DNA of 64,000 nucleotides from positions 5,890,001-5,954,000 of the forward strand of contig NC_064677.1 of assembly GCF_023278565.1 (NCBI RefSeq), written 5' to 3'. The translations under genes and the position numbers were made by a program. Origin of the DNA: Colletotrichum lupini (lineage: Eukaryota; Ascomycota; Sordariomycetes; Glomerellales; Glomerellaceae). The notes beneath the pieces were generated by a model. The model had not been told where the DNA came from. It saw only the letters and a program-made list of their open reading frames with translations, and made no database searches. This document shows, piece by piece, positions 46,863 to 58,278 of this stretch. Every line of letters starts with the position of its first letter. Position 1 is the stretch's first letter.

Positions 46863-49800
46863 CTAAATCAAACTATAGTAATACTCCGTATCCGGCAACG
46901 GCGTCTCCGTCCTGGAATCAGTCCGCGCCGCCTCCAGACTCACCCGCGAAGCAACCTGCAGCTCCCGAATCAGCGGCTCCATGGCGTCCAGCCCCCCGCG
47001 CGTGATGAGCGGCTGCATCATCACCGCCTGGTGCCTACTTCCCCGGACCGCCCTGCCGCCGCCGCCGATGCTGACGCTGGTGCGAGGGGTGATCTCGTGC
47101 GAGGTGGACGGGCGCCTCTGTCGGGGGTGGATGAGGTTCACAAAGTCCCCGTCAAAATCGTCAAAGTCGCCACCTGTGCATCCAACACCGTTCCCCCGGG
47201 TGTGAGACTCCTCGGACTGCCGCTGCCGCTGTGATGTCCGGGTGGTGGTGGTGGTGGCGGTGGTGCTCGTAGTGTTCCCGCGAATGCGGCCCGTCCTCCG
47301 CACGCGGACCTCGTGCCTCGCGTCGCGGCTGATGTGCTGCTCTTCGTAGACGTAGTCGTCCCCTCCGTCGTCACCGAGACCAACGCCGCCGCCGCAGAGG
47401 GGCCAGTCGGGGAGTGTTGCTCCCCCGCGCGGTCCGGCGGGGCCGAAAAGGGGCGACCCGGGGAGGCTGCGCAGGTCGCTCATGCAGCGCTCGAGGCGCT
47501 CGATGAAGAGCATCTGGTTCCGCTCCTGCTGGTGCATGCGCAGCTCGAGGCGCTCCTGGTTGCGGAGCATCTCGTGCGCGAGGTGGTTTACCTGGACGCT
47601 GCGGAGGTTGGCGTAGTGGTTGCGGAGTTCGCGGGCTGACATGTTGAGCAGGTTGAGGGGGTCGCGGTCTGCTCCAGCTCCTGCTTCTGCTACTGTTCCT
47701 GCGTCTCCTCCCTCTTGCGAGCGGAGGCTTTTCGGTCGCAGGGTTGCTGTTTCGTCTGCGTCGCCGGCGGGGTCGTCAGTTGATACCGTCGGCTCTCGTT
47801 TGCTGTCGGAACGGTTGACATGTCCCTCGGCCCTGGCGGTGTTGAAGAGCACGGGGTTGGTGTTGCCCGCCGTATGTGGGCGCGCAACATGCGTGGGAGC
47901 TTCTCCTTGCGGCTGGCTGGTCGCAAAGGGCGGGTGCGAGACCTCGATGACTGTTACCGGCGAGTTGAGGGTTGACGCAGACCACCTCTCGTCCACCGGA
48001 AGCGAGGGGACGACCTCAGCGACGGGCATGATGGCGCTCAGTCGAGGACCGCAGCCGGGTTTGGGGAAGGCAGCGATGCTGCCCGCGATGGACTGGCTGT
48101 CGTCCGCGACATCGATCTTGACCTTATCGTCGGACAGCGCAAAGCTGAAGCGGTTCGAGCACAGCCGGTCCGCGTCCGCTTGTGAAAGAGTGCCCGAGTC
48201 GGCGCGCGTCATGCGAGCTGGCCGCGGTTCTGCGTGGCCATCGTCCATCTCTACCGCCTGGGCGACGGCACTCGCGTCGGAGGGCGCGAAGCTTCCAATG
48301 CGGTCCAAGAGTGGCACCGAGCTCGCCCAGCTGGCGCGGTGAAGGCTCCCCCACCGACGCGGCGGCTCGGAGCTGAGCGTGCTGTCTCTCACGTCCCCGT
48401 TCCCAAACGTGTTGGCGGCGGTGTCCATCGTGTCCGTCGAGGCCCGGTGGTCGGCGGCCGTGATGTCCCCCAGAAACGGCGTCTTGTCCCAGTCGATTGT
48501 GGGCGTCTCCAGCGCGGATTCCCAACCGGGCGTAAGCTCCTCTCGCGCCGTCTCCCAGCCTATGGTCTCCGTCTCGGTATCTTGCGTGGCCTGCCAGTCT
48601 GATATCTTTGTTGAAGTGCCGTTCTTGTTGTGTTTTGTCGCCTTCTTGTGAGACTTGGCCATGTGTGCCAAGTTCGTGGCGGATAATTTCGTTTGCGGTA
48701 GGTGGTCCTTGGACCCGAACGTACCATCACGAGAAGGGAGGCGCAGGGAGCTGATGACCGTTTCGCAGGTCCTGGGCCTCGGCGTCCTCTCGCCGTCATC
48801 GTCTTGGGGTCCTTGTCTCGTGAGGGCTCGCAACGCATCCATGTCTCTTTGCTTGAGAGACTTGACACGCTCCTTGCGACTTTGCCGCGAGGCAGCCGTT
48901 CTTGTAGAGGGATTCCGAGACGCTAGAGACTCTCCAACAAGAGTGGTCTGCGCTGTATCGCTGCTCCCCGGCCGGACAGAAAAGGACTGACGAGATGGTA
49001 GCACCGGCATGTCGGATTGCTTAATCGATGCCATTGAGTATGCCTTTGCAGACCGTGCGCTCGATACGACCGGCTCCGACAACTCTGTCGTTGCGATGCT
49101 TGGGCTGATGGAGTGTGCCTCGGAAAAGGCTCCGGGACTCAGCTGAGGGCCATCTGACAGTATACTTTGGCGCTGGGAACCGCCGCCCAGGATGTCATCG
49201 ATCGACCTCTGACTGTCTAGCACTGCATCTGGGTGTGGCCTCACAATTTTGATGCTCGAACTTCTCGGCGGCAGCACGATGTTCTCAGGTCGCCTTGGTG
49301 TTGTTCTCGCTCTGGGTCTCTTCGTGTTGGGGATCTGAGCAATGGAACCCTCGTCCTTAGAGAACCCACACTCTTTGTTGAGACTGCTATAAGAGCTTTT
49401 GGCCGCGTGGACGGGCTCGGCCGGGAGCTCGGCGTACTGAGGCGGCGGAGGAGGCAGTCGGTCGCGCCTAGTCTTTGACATTGAAGAGCGCCCACGCAAG
49501 CTGCCCGGAGGTGTCGTGTAAGGCGTCCTGGGCGGGCTCATGGGGTTGGGGTTGATCTTGGGCCATATCGACACCGAGCCCTTGCATCCCCTCTTGGCGC
49601 TCATCGTGTCGAGCGTCGAGATGGATCCCTTTTCACTGACGGTCTTGAGAACGGTAACCGTACGGTCACTAGCATAAGGTCTGACGCCGTTCCTGGTTTC
49701 CTCGTCGCTGTTTCTTACCGGGGGAGTCGGGGGTAATGGTGGCGTGGCATTGAAGATGGCGAGGGCCCAGTCAGAGTCCGGTCCTACGTGGCAATACTCC

Positions 49801-50357
49801 AGCGGGATGGAAATTGCGATGTGCGAGTTGCCGCTGCTCGTCTTGGATGCGACAGCAGAGTTGGGGAGTCCTGCGGTCCGGGGCCGGCGGACGGGGGACT
49901 CTGACCTGGCTCGCGTGCGCGGCCTCCGCAGCTTCCTGAGCAGTCCCCATCTCTCCCGCTGCTGCTCCTGGGATTCGGTGACGACTGTGGTGGCGGCGTC
50001 GTCTTCAAAGAGGGATTGTTGTGAAGGAAACTCTGGCGGCGGCGAGGTGGTCCGGAGGAAGTCGATGAGGTCCGCCATGCCTCCCCCTCTGTCGCAGTTC
50101 TCCCTGGCGCTCGCGCGCACCGCGCCCCATTCCGAGTCGCAATCTGCCGAATCGATCCTGCCGAGGGCTTGTGTGAAGAGGTCGTTGGACGAGCGTGCCG
50201 TGCGAGGGTGGAATCCGCGTTCGCTGCCGCTGTCGAAGCTGTCAAACGTGCCGCGGCGACCCCGGCCGAGTGCGAGGTCGAGCCGTGGTGGGCCTGTATT
50301 CGATGAGACGACCATGACTTCGCTACGTCTGTTGACTGGGTTCTCTGAAAAGACCAT
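46863..50357 (-). CDS. Large disordered fungal protein with short coiled coil, unknown function
   Basis: One uninterrupted frame of 1164 residues from the ATG at 50357. The frame stays open 28 codons further up to 50441 without an ATG and a TTACCAG acceptor lies there, so the leader is probably spliced. The protein is mostly Ser, Pro, Arg, Thr with many SP/TP sites and PPPPP runs, typical of a disordered phosphoprotein. A Trp-repeat block (about residues 620-670: DWQATQDTE, IGWETAREE, PGWESALETP, IDWDKTPF) has four W-centred acidic units. A coiled coil rich in Arg, Gln and Glu (about 945-1000: NHLAHEMLRNQERLELRMHQQ) follows. The C-terminus ends ETPLPDTEYYYSLI. No family recognised. Confidence 0.8.
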   Translation of the reverse strand: MVFSENPVNRRSEVMVVSSNTGPPRLDLALGRGRRGTFDSFDSGSERGFHPRTARSSNDLFTQALGRIDSADCDSEWGAVRASARENCDRGGGMADLIDFLRTTSPPPEFPSQQSLFEDDAATTVVTESQEQQRERWGLLRKLRRPRTRARSESPVRRPRTAGLPNSAVASKTSSGNSHIAISIPLEYCHVGPDSDWALAIFNATPPLPPTPPVRNSDEETRNGVRPYASDRTVTVLKTVSEKGSISTLDTMSAKRGCKGSVSIWPKINPNPMSPPRTPYTTPPGSLRGRSSMSKTRRDRLPPPPPQYAELPAEPVHAAKSSYSSLNKECGFSKDEGSIAQIPNTKRPRARTTPRRPENIVLPPRSSSIKIVRPHPDAVLDSQRSIDDILGGGSQRQSILSDGPQLSPGAFSEAHSISPSIATTELSEPVVSSARSAKAYSMASIKQSDMPVLPSRQSFSVRPGSSDTAQTTLVGESLASRNPSTRTAASRQSRKERVKSLKQRDMDALRALTRQGPQDDDGERTPRPRTCETVISSLRLPSRDGTFGSKDHLPQTKLSATNLAHMAKSHKKATKHNKNGTSTKISDWQATQDTETETIGWETAREELTPGWESALETPTIDWDKTPFLGDITAADHRASTDTMDTAANTFGNGDVRDSTLSSEPPRRWGSLHRASWASSVPLLDRIGSFAPSDASAVAQAVEMDDGHAEPRPARMTRADSGTLSQADADRLCSNRFSFALSDDKVKIDVADDSQSIAGSIAAFPKPGCGPRLSAIMPVAEVVPSLPVDERWSASTLNSPVTVIEVSHPPFATSQPQGEAPTHVARPHTAGNTNPVLFNTARAEGHVNRSDSKREPTVSTDDPAGDADETATLRPKSLRSQEGGDAGTVAEAGAGADRDPLNLLNMSARELRNHYANLRSVQVNHLAHEMLRNQERLELRMHQQERNQMLFIERLERCMSDLRSLPGSPLFGPAGPRGGATLPDWPLCGGGVGLGDDGGDDYVYEEQHISRDARHEVRVRRTGRIRGNTTSTTATTTTTRTSQRQRQSEESHTRGNGVGCTGGDFDDFDGDFVNLIHPRQRRPSTSHEITPRTSVSIGGGGRAVRGSRHQAVMMQPLITRGGLDAMEPLIRELQVASRVSLEAARTDSRTETPLPDTEYYYSLI

Positions 50358-50807
50358 CTCTTTATCCCTCGGTGGGAAAGCTTCAACTGTGTGATATGTT
50401 GCCTCGAGACCGCATGCCCGAAAGCTGTTCCTCCAAGACACTGGTAAGAAAAAGGGTTCCAGATGCGCAATATGTTTTCATAGAGGGTCGCACAACGATG
50501 GGGTGTGTCTTCGACTAAGGAAGTCGTCTGCGGCGCAGCAAATAGATCTGGCTAAGACGGGCCGCTTGGCGACACACGTCGAATAGGTGGAGTGGTGGTC
50601 ACGCAAAAGACGAGGCGAGATCCAAGTAGGTGCTGAGCTTTGCTGTTTGCGTCTATGAGTGACGTTTACTCATTCAACCTCTGGGAGGCAACGAATGAGG
50701 TTGGGTAAGAGCGCAAAAAGATTCAGGAAAGGTGTGAAAGAGAGATGAACAGGAACAAAACAATATCAGGCTTAGGGTTCATGGAGCAACACTTGGATCA
50801 TCTCCCG

Positions 50808-50847
<40 letters not shown>

Positions 50848-53289
50848 GAACGCCCAGGACTGGGGGGGCGGCAGTGGATCGATATATGTCCTTATCCCTC
50901 CGGGCGACCGACCGTTGGGACGAAAGAATGCGGGAGGGGAGGCAGACGGTGGCAGACGGTGGAAGTGGGAAGCGTCAAACCATCGCGGGGAGGCGTCCGT
51001 GCAAAATGATGGGAACGAGAGCTAGCGGCCTCGAAGGTGGAACGCCATGATCAGACTTTCTCGAGTTACCTTACCTCGTCCACAAGTCTCTCGTGAGATG
51101 GAGCCCCCTCCAGAGCCTAGGGGGTAGGTAGAAAGGGACCCAATTTGAGGCAAGGGGAGACGAAGCGAAGAGACCAACAACCGGAAACGCGGCGCGGCGG
51201 CAGGCGGAGGAAGTGGAGGAGTAAGTCACTGGTGAGTGGGGGAATGGAGGAACCTGAGGGACCTCAGGGCAGATCAAGGGAGGAAGAAGGCGTCGTCACC
51301 AAGAGAAGTCTAGTACGCTTCGTCTAGGGGCCGCTCGGTGGACTCGTGGCGCTGAGACTCGGGGTCGGGCTGGCCTCTGCTCGCAATTTATTTTTCTTAT
51401 TCCTCGTTTAAGGTAGCTTTCGGAGGCGCGAACGTCCACGAGGCTTCCTCCCCAGAGACAACACTTGTGGAAGGAAAATCTGGGACATACGGGGGCGCGA
51501 ACGAGGCGTGACGGCGAAGAAAAAAGTAGGCAAGTCTTAGAGAGAACAGAGCCAGAAGGGCCAAAGAAAACGAACCATGTGGTAACGGAAGCGTATGGAA
51601 GCCCCCAAAGCCCAATTGCAAAGAGAGAGAGAAAAGGATACCCAGTTTGACAGCGCCACACTGGAGCTCCGTGATGTTCCTGCTTGCCGGCGCCTTGCAG
51701 ATCCAGGACGGTCCACCACTTGGAGACGTGTAGTGTACCCAGAGTGTGTCACTCTTCTGACTTGAGGAGAGTGCTCGGGCGCGAGACAAGAGTCAATCCC
51801 AAGTCCCAAGTTTGGAAGCGAGACCGCAGCATTGGGTTTTTGCTGAGATGTGACCAAGTACGCGGTATCGGCTGCGAAAGGTCCCAAAGGAGACACACAA
51901 ACTTGGAAAACTTGACAAGTTGACAGATGGAGAAGCTGCCGGGTGAGGGCATCCCGGCGCAGCCCAGTGGGTTGGGGAGCAAAGAACTGCAAGGGGAAGT
52001 TTGCTTTTTTCCCCTTTCGTGTCTGCTCTCTGCCAGTCTGTCATCGGAAGAAATCCAAGCAGGTAGACAGACGGGTCCTGGTTGACAGCTAGGCAAACCT
52101 GGTTCTGGTTACGTCCGGCAGCAAAGAGTGCGGACCAAGAGCGGGCTTGAGCATGAAGATGGCAAACGGACGGTGGACCGGGGGTTTAGAAAAAGAAACG
52201 ACGATCATCACGTTTGGCGTGCGTCGGACAACAAGGACCCAAGCCCGTTCGTCCCTATTTGCTCGGTTACCAGGAGATCCTTGAAGGAGGACAAACGGAA
52301 TAGGAGAAAAGACTTTTGGAGCCTGGAGGTTGAGGAGAAAGCTGACGGCGCCCAGGACGCTGGGTGGCCCTGGCCAGGGATATGCGGTAGGGGTGCAGCG
52401 CGCACGGTGGCAGTATATGCAGCATGCAGCATACAGCGATGCGAAGCGATAGCGATGAGATTCGCTGCAGTTCCCAGTGGTGGATGGTGATGTACAGCCA
52501 GGGTGCTCACATCACGGTCAGACCTGTGAGAGGCTGCGTTTGTTAGAAAGGTACTTGTCAAGTTGTCACTCCTCTCTTGCTATGATTGTCTTGTTGGAAT
52601 ATCCGGTGGAAGAGTGCAAAGTAGAAGCTGGAATTTCTTGGTTGGCGTTAGTTTCTGAAGTGTCTTGCCCTGGACCCACGGTGTGACCAATACACTGGGG
52701 CGGCAGCCTCTTGTGTCAGATGCTCAATGGAATGATATTAGATTCTTTTGGCGTTGTTGGCAATTGTTCGGCCTGCCTTGTAATTGCCTACATTGTTTCC
52801 CTCTGTACATGGTCTTTCTTGATGTTGATCGGCCAAAGGTGTTGTCGACGTAATTTGACGGGTATATCCAAGATTGCCATGGGAAAACATAGTACCGAAA
52901 GAGGTAATGATGCGACCGTTTTCATATAACGGGAACCCAGCTAGAAAAGAGAATGGTCGAGGATGAGTGGTGACTAAGAAACTAAGCAGGAACTAAGTCG
53001 ATTCCGTGTCCGTCCGCAAGAATAGCAGGACATTTGTGGCTTGTTTTGGCTTCTCTCCGTCATCTCCCAGGCCGTCTTCCGTTTACAATTATGAGTTTTG
53101 CTCTACGGACATAAGATAAGGTACCTTGTAAGGCATGCAGAGAACGTCGGCCGTTTTCTCGGTTGATAATGTCTCACAACCGCGTTGTGTTTAATAACAC
53201 ACAATGAGCCTTCATTTCATTTGCAATCTTGGGTTCTGTACACAATGCCCGTCAAAATCATCGCCAAATGAGCGAGATTGAAATAATAA
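50358..53289. other. Gene-poor upstream region of the disordered-protein gene
   Basis: Probable promoter and long leader. A 31-bp TC repeat lies at about 50815-50845 and AGGTAAGGT (reverse) at 51067-51076. Open frames up to 151 codons overlap one another on both strands and have no domains. From 52700 on the sequence becomes more AT-rich towards the repeat. Confidence 0.45.
50815..50845. repeat. TC dinucleotide microsatellite
   Basis: About 15 TC units, in the leader or promoter of the gene ending at 46863. Confidence 0.9.
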
Positions 53290-53951
53290 AAGCAATGCCA
53301 CTGTTTAACTCCATCGTTTTACATTACTAGAGGATTACCGCAGTACATATAGACGCTACCCTGCCCTCGAATTCCGCACTATTTAACCTTAACCCTTTTT
53401 ATAAATTACTTAATTTTTTTTTTTTACCTTTTCCCTCGTTAAGGGATTACTAGAATTATAATTTTAATAGCTTATTAATAAACTAATATTATTATTTAAA
53501 AATAAGTAATTTACGCTTATATATAAGTATTAAGAGTCTTACTATTATAAAAATAGTAATAAATATACTAAAGTATTTAAAAAAGCTTTTTAATAAATTT
53601 TTAATACTATTTAAAGTTATAGTCCTTAAACTATAAAAAAAAGCTAAAGTATTATATTAATACGGCTTTATTCGTTTTATTAATATTAATAATAATCTTT
53701 TCAATATAAAATATATTATTAATATTTTATAATTATATTATTACTTTTTATAAATTATACTTAACGTTAATAAGGATTTTAATATTATTTTTTAATTTAT
53801 TTTTTAGTTTTTTTATAATAAGCTTAAAAAAATATTTTAATTTAAGTACTAAGTAAGTATTATATTATTTTATTAAAACTATATTCTTATACTTATAACT
53901 TAAAAAGAATTAACTTTCTTTGATAATAAGGTACTTAGATAGAAGCAATGC
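53290..53951. mobile_element. AT-rich RIP-degraded retroposon-like repeat, copy 2, with 9-bp target duplication
   Basis: The body is 53299-53942 (644 bp), flanked by AAGCAATGC at 53290-53298 and 53943-53951. It begins CACTGTTTAACTCC and ends GGTACTTAGATAG, aligned with copy 1 at 1686. It differs from copy 1 by many transitions, a small T-run insertion near 53400, and loss of a ~210-bp internal piece present in copy 1 at about 2201-2411, whose ends are both poly-T runs. No coding potential. Same orientation as copy 1. Confidence 0.85.
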
Positions 53952-56900
53952 TAGCTTTGGCATGTTCCCGCCGACCTAGACTGCTCATGTTCTGAGAGGC
54001 TTACTTTACCTAAGGTCGATGGACAGGGGAAGAGTCTCTCACTAACAGAGACGATTCACAAACATCTCACAATCCAAAACCCGGCCGTCCCAACGCCGGC
54101 AACGGGCTCAAGCGCTAGTTCCTCCTCCCTAGCCCTGAATTCCTGCATCTTTCAGGCCCACCACCAGCACGAAAAAGGCGCGAGGTGCCCGAGAGTGACG
54201 TGACTTGTCACCTCGAGCCTCTCACTCACTCATTCTTCACTCACAACTTGTGACTTTCACTTGACCCAAGTGCAGGGAGTGAGTCTCAGCGCATCTGGCA
54301 TGAAGGAAGCTTATCGGCTTATGCAGCGCACAAACCGCATCGGGCTGATATTGTGGGTCGGGGGGTTACATTCATTAGTTCCGTGGGCTCTTGTAGATCT
54401 CATCCGACGTGTCGACTATCTATCTGTCTATGGAAAGGAATGCGAAGCTACTGAAGATATTTACACTCTCATACACTCACACACACACAGCCTATGCTTG
54501 GCTCACAAATTCTGCAATGCACGCACATTTCAGCTCTTTGCATCTTCGTCAACTCTTCCCCCCTGCCTCAATACAACCCTCGGTGCATTCATAGTTTGGT
54601 GGCCCATGCACTGCTGAAGTCCCCTTTCGTTGCCCTCTCCCGATCCTCCCCCTTGCTCGCGGCTATGAATAATGCATCGGATCGCTGGGTAACCATGCAC
54701 ATGTCCTTGACTTCGTAACCTGCCCGGCATCCAGCTCTGCACTGCACCGCCAATGATCCATGCACAACTTGCATCCCGCTCGCTAAACTTATCCCAATGA
54801 TATCCGTGGAGCTCCCCCTCCCTCTTCCCGTCCGTCCAGCCCCGTGAGGGATCCTCCCTGCCTCCGATTCCCGAGGCCTGTCGAGCCCTGTTTGGCTGTT
54901 CCCACTCTATTCAACTCCATCCCTCCACATCGCTCCAAAAGCCCGGCTTCCTTCGCGCACTCTTTTACCTGCTTGCTGTCTCCCTTTCCTCCCTTTGGAC
55001 CCTTTCCCGTAGGTAATGCTGACCAAACCAAAGATCCGGCCTATCGTTACCGACGACAACCGCATGATCGAATCGCCCTCCCGACAAGACCCCGTACCGG
55101 ATCGTGATGCTACTGTACGGTGACGACGGCAAGGTAGTATTCCGCAAAGAGACCCCCAGTCGCCGGGGACGCCACGGCCTTTCGGCCTCGGCCTCGACCT
55201 CGACCTGAACTCTCGGCTCCATCTCCCTCGCTCTCCCTTGCGCGGCGAACAGACCTTTTTTTTTTTTTTTCTCTCTTTCCCCCGTCCACCATCCTCATCA
55301 CACACACACACATCACATTCACGACACATATCACACATCACCATCTTCAACTCCAGGCAAAGCCTAGAGTTTTTCCTAGCTTTCCTACGCTCTAGGCTCT
55401 AGCCCTCCTCAGTTCCTAGTTGTTCCTTTACGCCCCCTCCTTCCCCATCTTCCATCCCCCGGTCCGCTCAACAATCCCGCTTGACCCCTCTGTCTTACCT
55501 CCCATCCTTCATCCGCAACACAGCCCGCTCTGCAACCCTTTCTTTCACTCTCTCCGCATGCGCAAGAGCCGAAACATTTGTCCCAGAAACAAGAAACGCC
55601 CCATGTCTGCGCCGTGCCGAACTTGTCCGACCCAAGATTCAAGACTTACGAGATCCAGCCATGGGCCGGGCAAAAAGCACATACCTTGATCTTCCCAGCC
55701 CAGCATCGCCTACCCACCAGAGACACCTAAAGGGGGACCGTCGTCAGGGATCTTGTTGCCAGCTTTTGCTGAGTTGGTGCAAGCTACGGTTAAGCTGCCT
55801 TTGGAATGGTTCGCACAGCCAGACAGGGGACACCCCGTCCTCCCTTTCTATACAAGTCCATCCCATCCAGCCCGAAAAGAATTGTGTAACTGCCCGTCAA
55901 AACCTTCAGACGAACGAATGACACATGTCTCCCCTCTCCACAAAATCATTCAACCCGAGGTGCCTGACCTTGCTTGACATCCACCGTGCCATCCTAGTCG
56001 CTCATCCTTCTCGTCCTCCACATCCTTTTCGTCTGGGCTACACCACGGTATTAAGTATTGGTAGGCACCAGCAAACTCTGCCTGTGTTCTTGGAGTACGG
56101 ACTACGGAATACGTTCCACACAAAATGTTTCTCTCTTCTTCCTTGCCCAATCTGAATCACAAACATCTGAATCATATTCTTAGTTACGCTGAGAGTCAGA
56201 CACAGCATCTCGCCCTCCAAGTTCTAGGCTCCCGTAAACCAAGATCTCGCTCCTTCTTTCCAAGCCTTCCCACCATGGTCCATCTATCAAATTGTGAAAA
56301 AGAAAGCAAACTCTCCACGGAGGCTTGACTAACAGAGAGACGGTGCCCCGAGCAACCGAATCTTGACTCGGCCGTCCCCTCCTTCTCCTCCAAGTTCTCG
56401 GCTCGCCTATCCCTCCCAGGGGAGTAAGGCGTGTCAGGCTCACCCAAACGGGCGGAAGAGTGCTCACATATTGTTTATTCCAAGCCCCCCCGATCTATCA
56501 CTCGTCGCCTCTCGTAAAAAGACAGAATTATAAGCCACACAAGCAGCCAAAGAGGGGAAAAGCCATGTGGTTTTCCCGCTACCGAGCCACGTTTGCTTTG
56601 CTTTGCTACGCTATGCTTCTCTTTTGCCTCGCCTCGCCGTTTGATTCCTTTCTTTCCACGCACATAGTCTCTCTTTTTTTTTTTTTTCCACAAACCTCAC
56701 CAGAACGGAGTTGACAAAAGTACAAATATTCGGCCGGCACTCGGACACACACAAGAGCACTTACACGACCCCCTCCGTCCATCACCAAGCACCGCCAAGA
56801 CCATCCAGTCCACAAAGTAAGCCAACCACACATCTAGAAATCACAACTCCGAGACGACGGCCATCGCAGGATTACCCATCCCCCGGGATGGACTGGCGCA

Positions 56901-57807
56901 AGTACTCCGTATCGTCGCAGTATATACGATAGCTTTCGCGCCCAGGCCCGCCCGCCGCCCGCCGCCGCCGACCGCCCGTCCGCCAGCCAGCCCATCCGGC
57001 ACCGAGCAAACCTCCCTTCTTACTAACGTAGCCCTCCACCAAGACCTAGAAGACACACCTGCCACACCTGTCTCCTCGTCAAAACGTCCGTCCGAGATCC
57101 GCCTCAAGAAAAAAACGGCTTTTCCGGTGATGGTCCCGTCTCACCAGCAGCGTCCCGTCACAACCCCCCCGGGAAAACATACGGGTATCCCATCCGTATC
57201 GTCCGTGTCTCGTGTCGGCTAACCGCGTCAAGCTAAAAGGGCTCACAAAGTCAAAAGGCAAGCGTGACAACTCACGCCATCATCATACGAACAAGTAAAC
57301 CCCAAGCGAGAACTTCAAATCTTGTCGAATTCGACCAAAACTAAGGTGATCGACGATGATGACACTACACTGAAACTTTCCTCAACTTTCCGTTCCCCCA
57401 ACCTCCTCCTCCTCCTCCTTCTCGAAACCACAAAACTTCGAAAAGGAAATACCAAACGCCAAAACGGCGAGGCTTGTAAACGCGAGGACAGCCTAGCAGC
57501 TAGCAAGTTTAAAGTTTTCTTCTTCTTCTTCACAGTCTAGGCTCTCCTCCGAGTTCGTCTCTCTCTCTCTACCCTGCTTACACTTAAACCACGCTTGCTC
57601 GCTAGCTCTTTTCTCTCCTCTCCTCTCCAACACATCACATACTCTCCCCAATCATCATCACTCTCGCTGTTTCTAAAAGTGTCCAAGCCACCCGAACACA
57701 CGCAACGCGAAGAGCGCGACGACGCCTTTTTTCCTTGATCTAACCTGAATCCCCCCCCCCCCCCCAGAAGGCGCCACGCGCGCCGTCGCCTCTACGATCC
57801 CCCTGCC
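53952..57807. other. Gene-sparse region, pyrimidine-rich
   Basis: Long CT/CA-rich tracts on the plus strand (for example 55240-55480 and 57540-57720) resemble fungal promoters and leaders, so one or more long-leader transcripts may start here. Open frames are short and many. A TACGGAGTAC decamer is at about 56905 (reverse). A run of fifteen C (57751-57765) followed by AG and preceded by CTAAC looks like an intron end. Confidence 0.4.
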
Positions 57808-58278
57808 ATGTCTTGGGTTCCAACAGGAACCTGCTCCGTACGGGACTCTAGAGTAAGTATTAGTTTTGCCTTCGAGATGCCGTGATGGAAGTGACGAAAT
57901 TGAAAAGAAAGAAAAAAAGACTGAAATCCATGCAAATAACTAAAATAACAGCCAACGTTCCATCTAAGAGACTCGGTGAGTCGGTAAGCCCTCTGCTGGT
58001 TTCCTCTTATCCCCCAACCGTGACAATTCGTCTAGAGAGTTTTCCGAGGAACTCGCGTGCGCGATCACATACTGTACACACGCCGTCGTCATCCCGCCGA
58101 CGCCTGTGAAGAACAGAATTTTTTTCAGGAGCCAAACTACGGGAGAACGGGATGCTATCCCCGGCCCCTGCATAAGTGGCCGCCTCACCAAGTTGATGAA
58201 GTCCCGCTCTTTCTTACCAACTCTCAACGCGATACGATGCCATGTCACTTTCCTGCCCATTTTCCCTCTTCCTAAGAT
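57808..58278 (+). CDS. Possible small spliced gene
   Basis: An ATG at 57808 opens 15 codons (MSWVPTGTCSVRDSR) ending at a strong donor (GTAAGT, 57853). A branch-like CTAAAAT and acceptor AACAG end that intron at 57951. The next short exon ends at one of two donors (GTGAGT 57976 or GTAAGC 57984). An acceptor TCTAG at 58035 leads into an open stretch that stops at 58278 with the first donor, about 103 residues in all, or continues to 58300 in the other frame. The upstream C15 tract with AG adds a further leader intron. The two possible frames and lack of a known family make the product uncertain; a spliced non-coding RNA is also possible. Confidence 0.3.
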
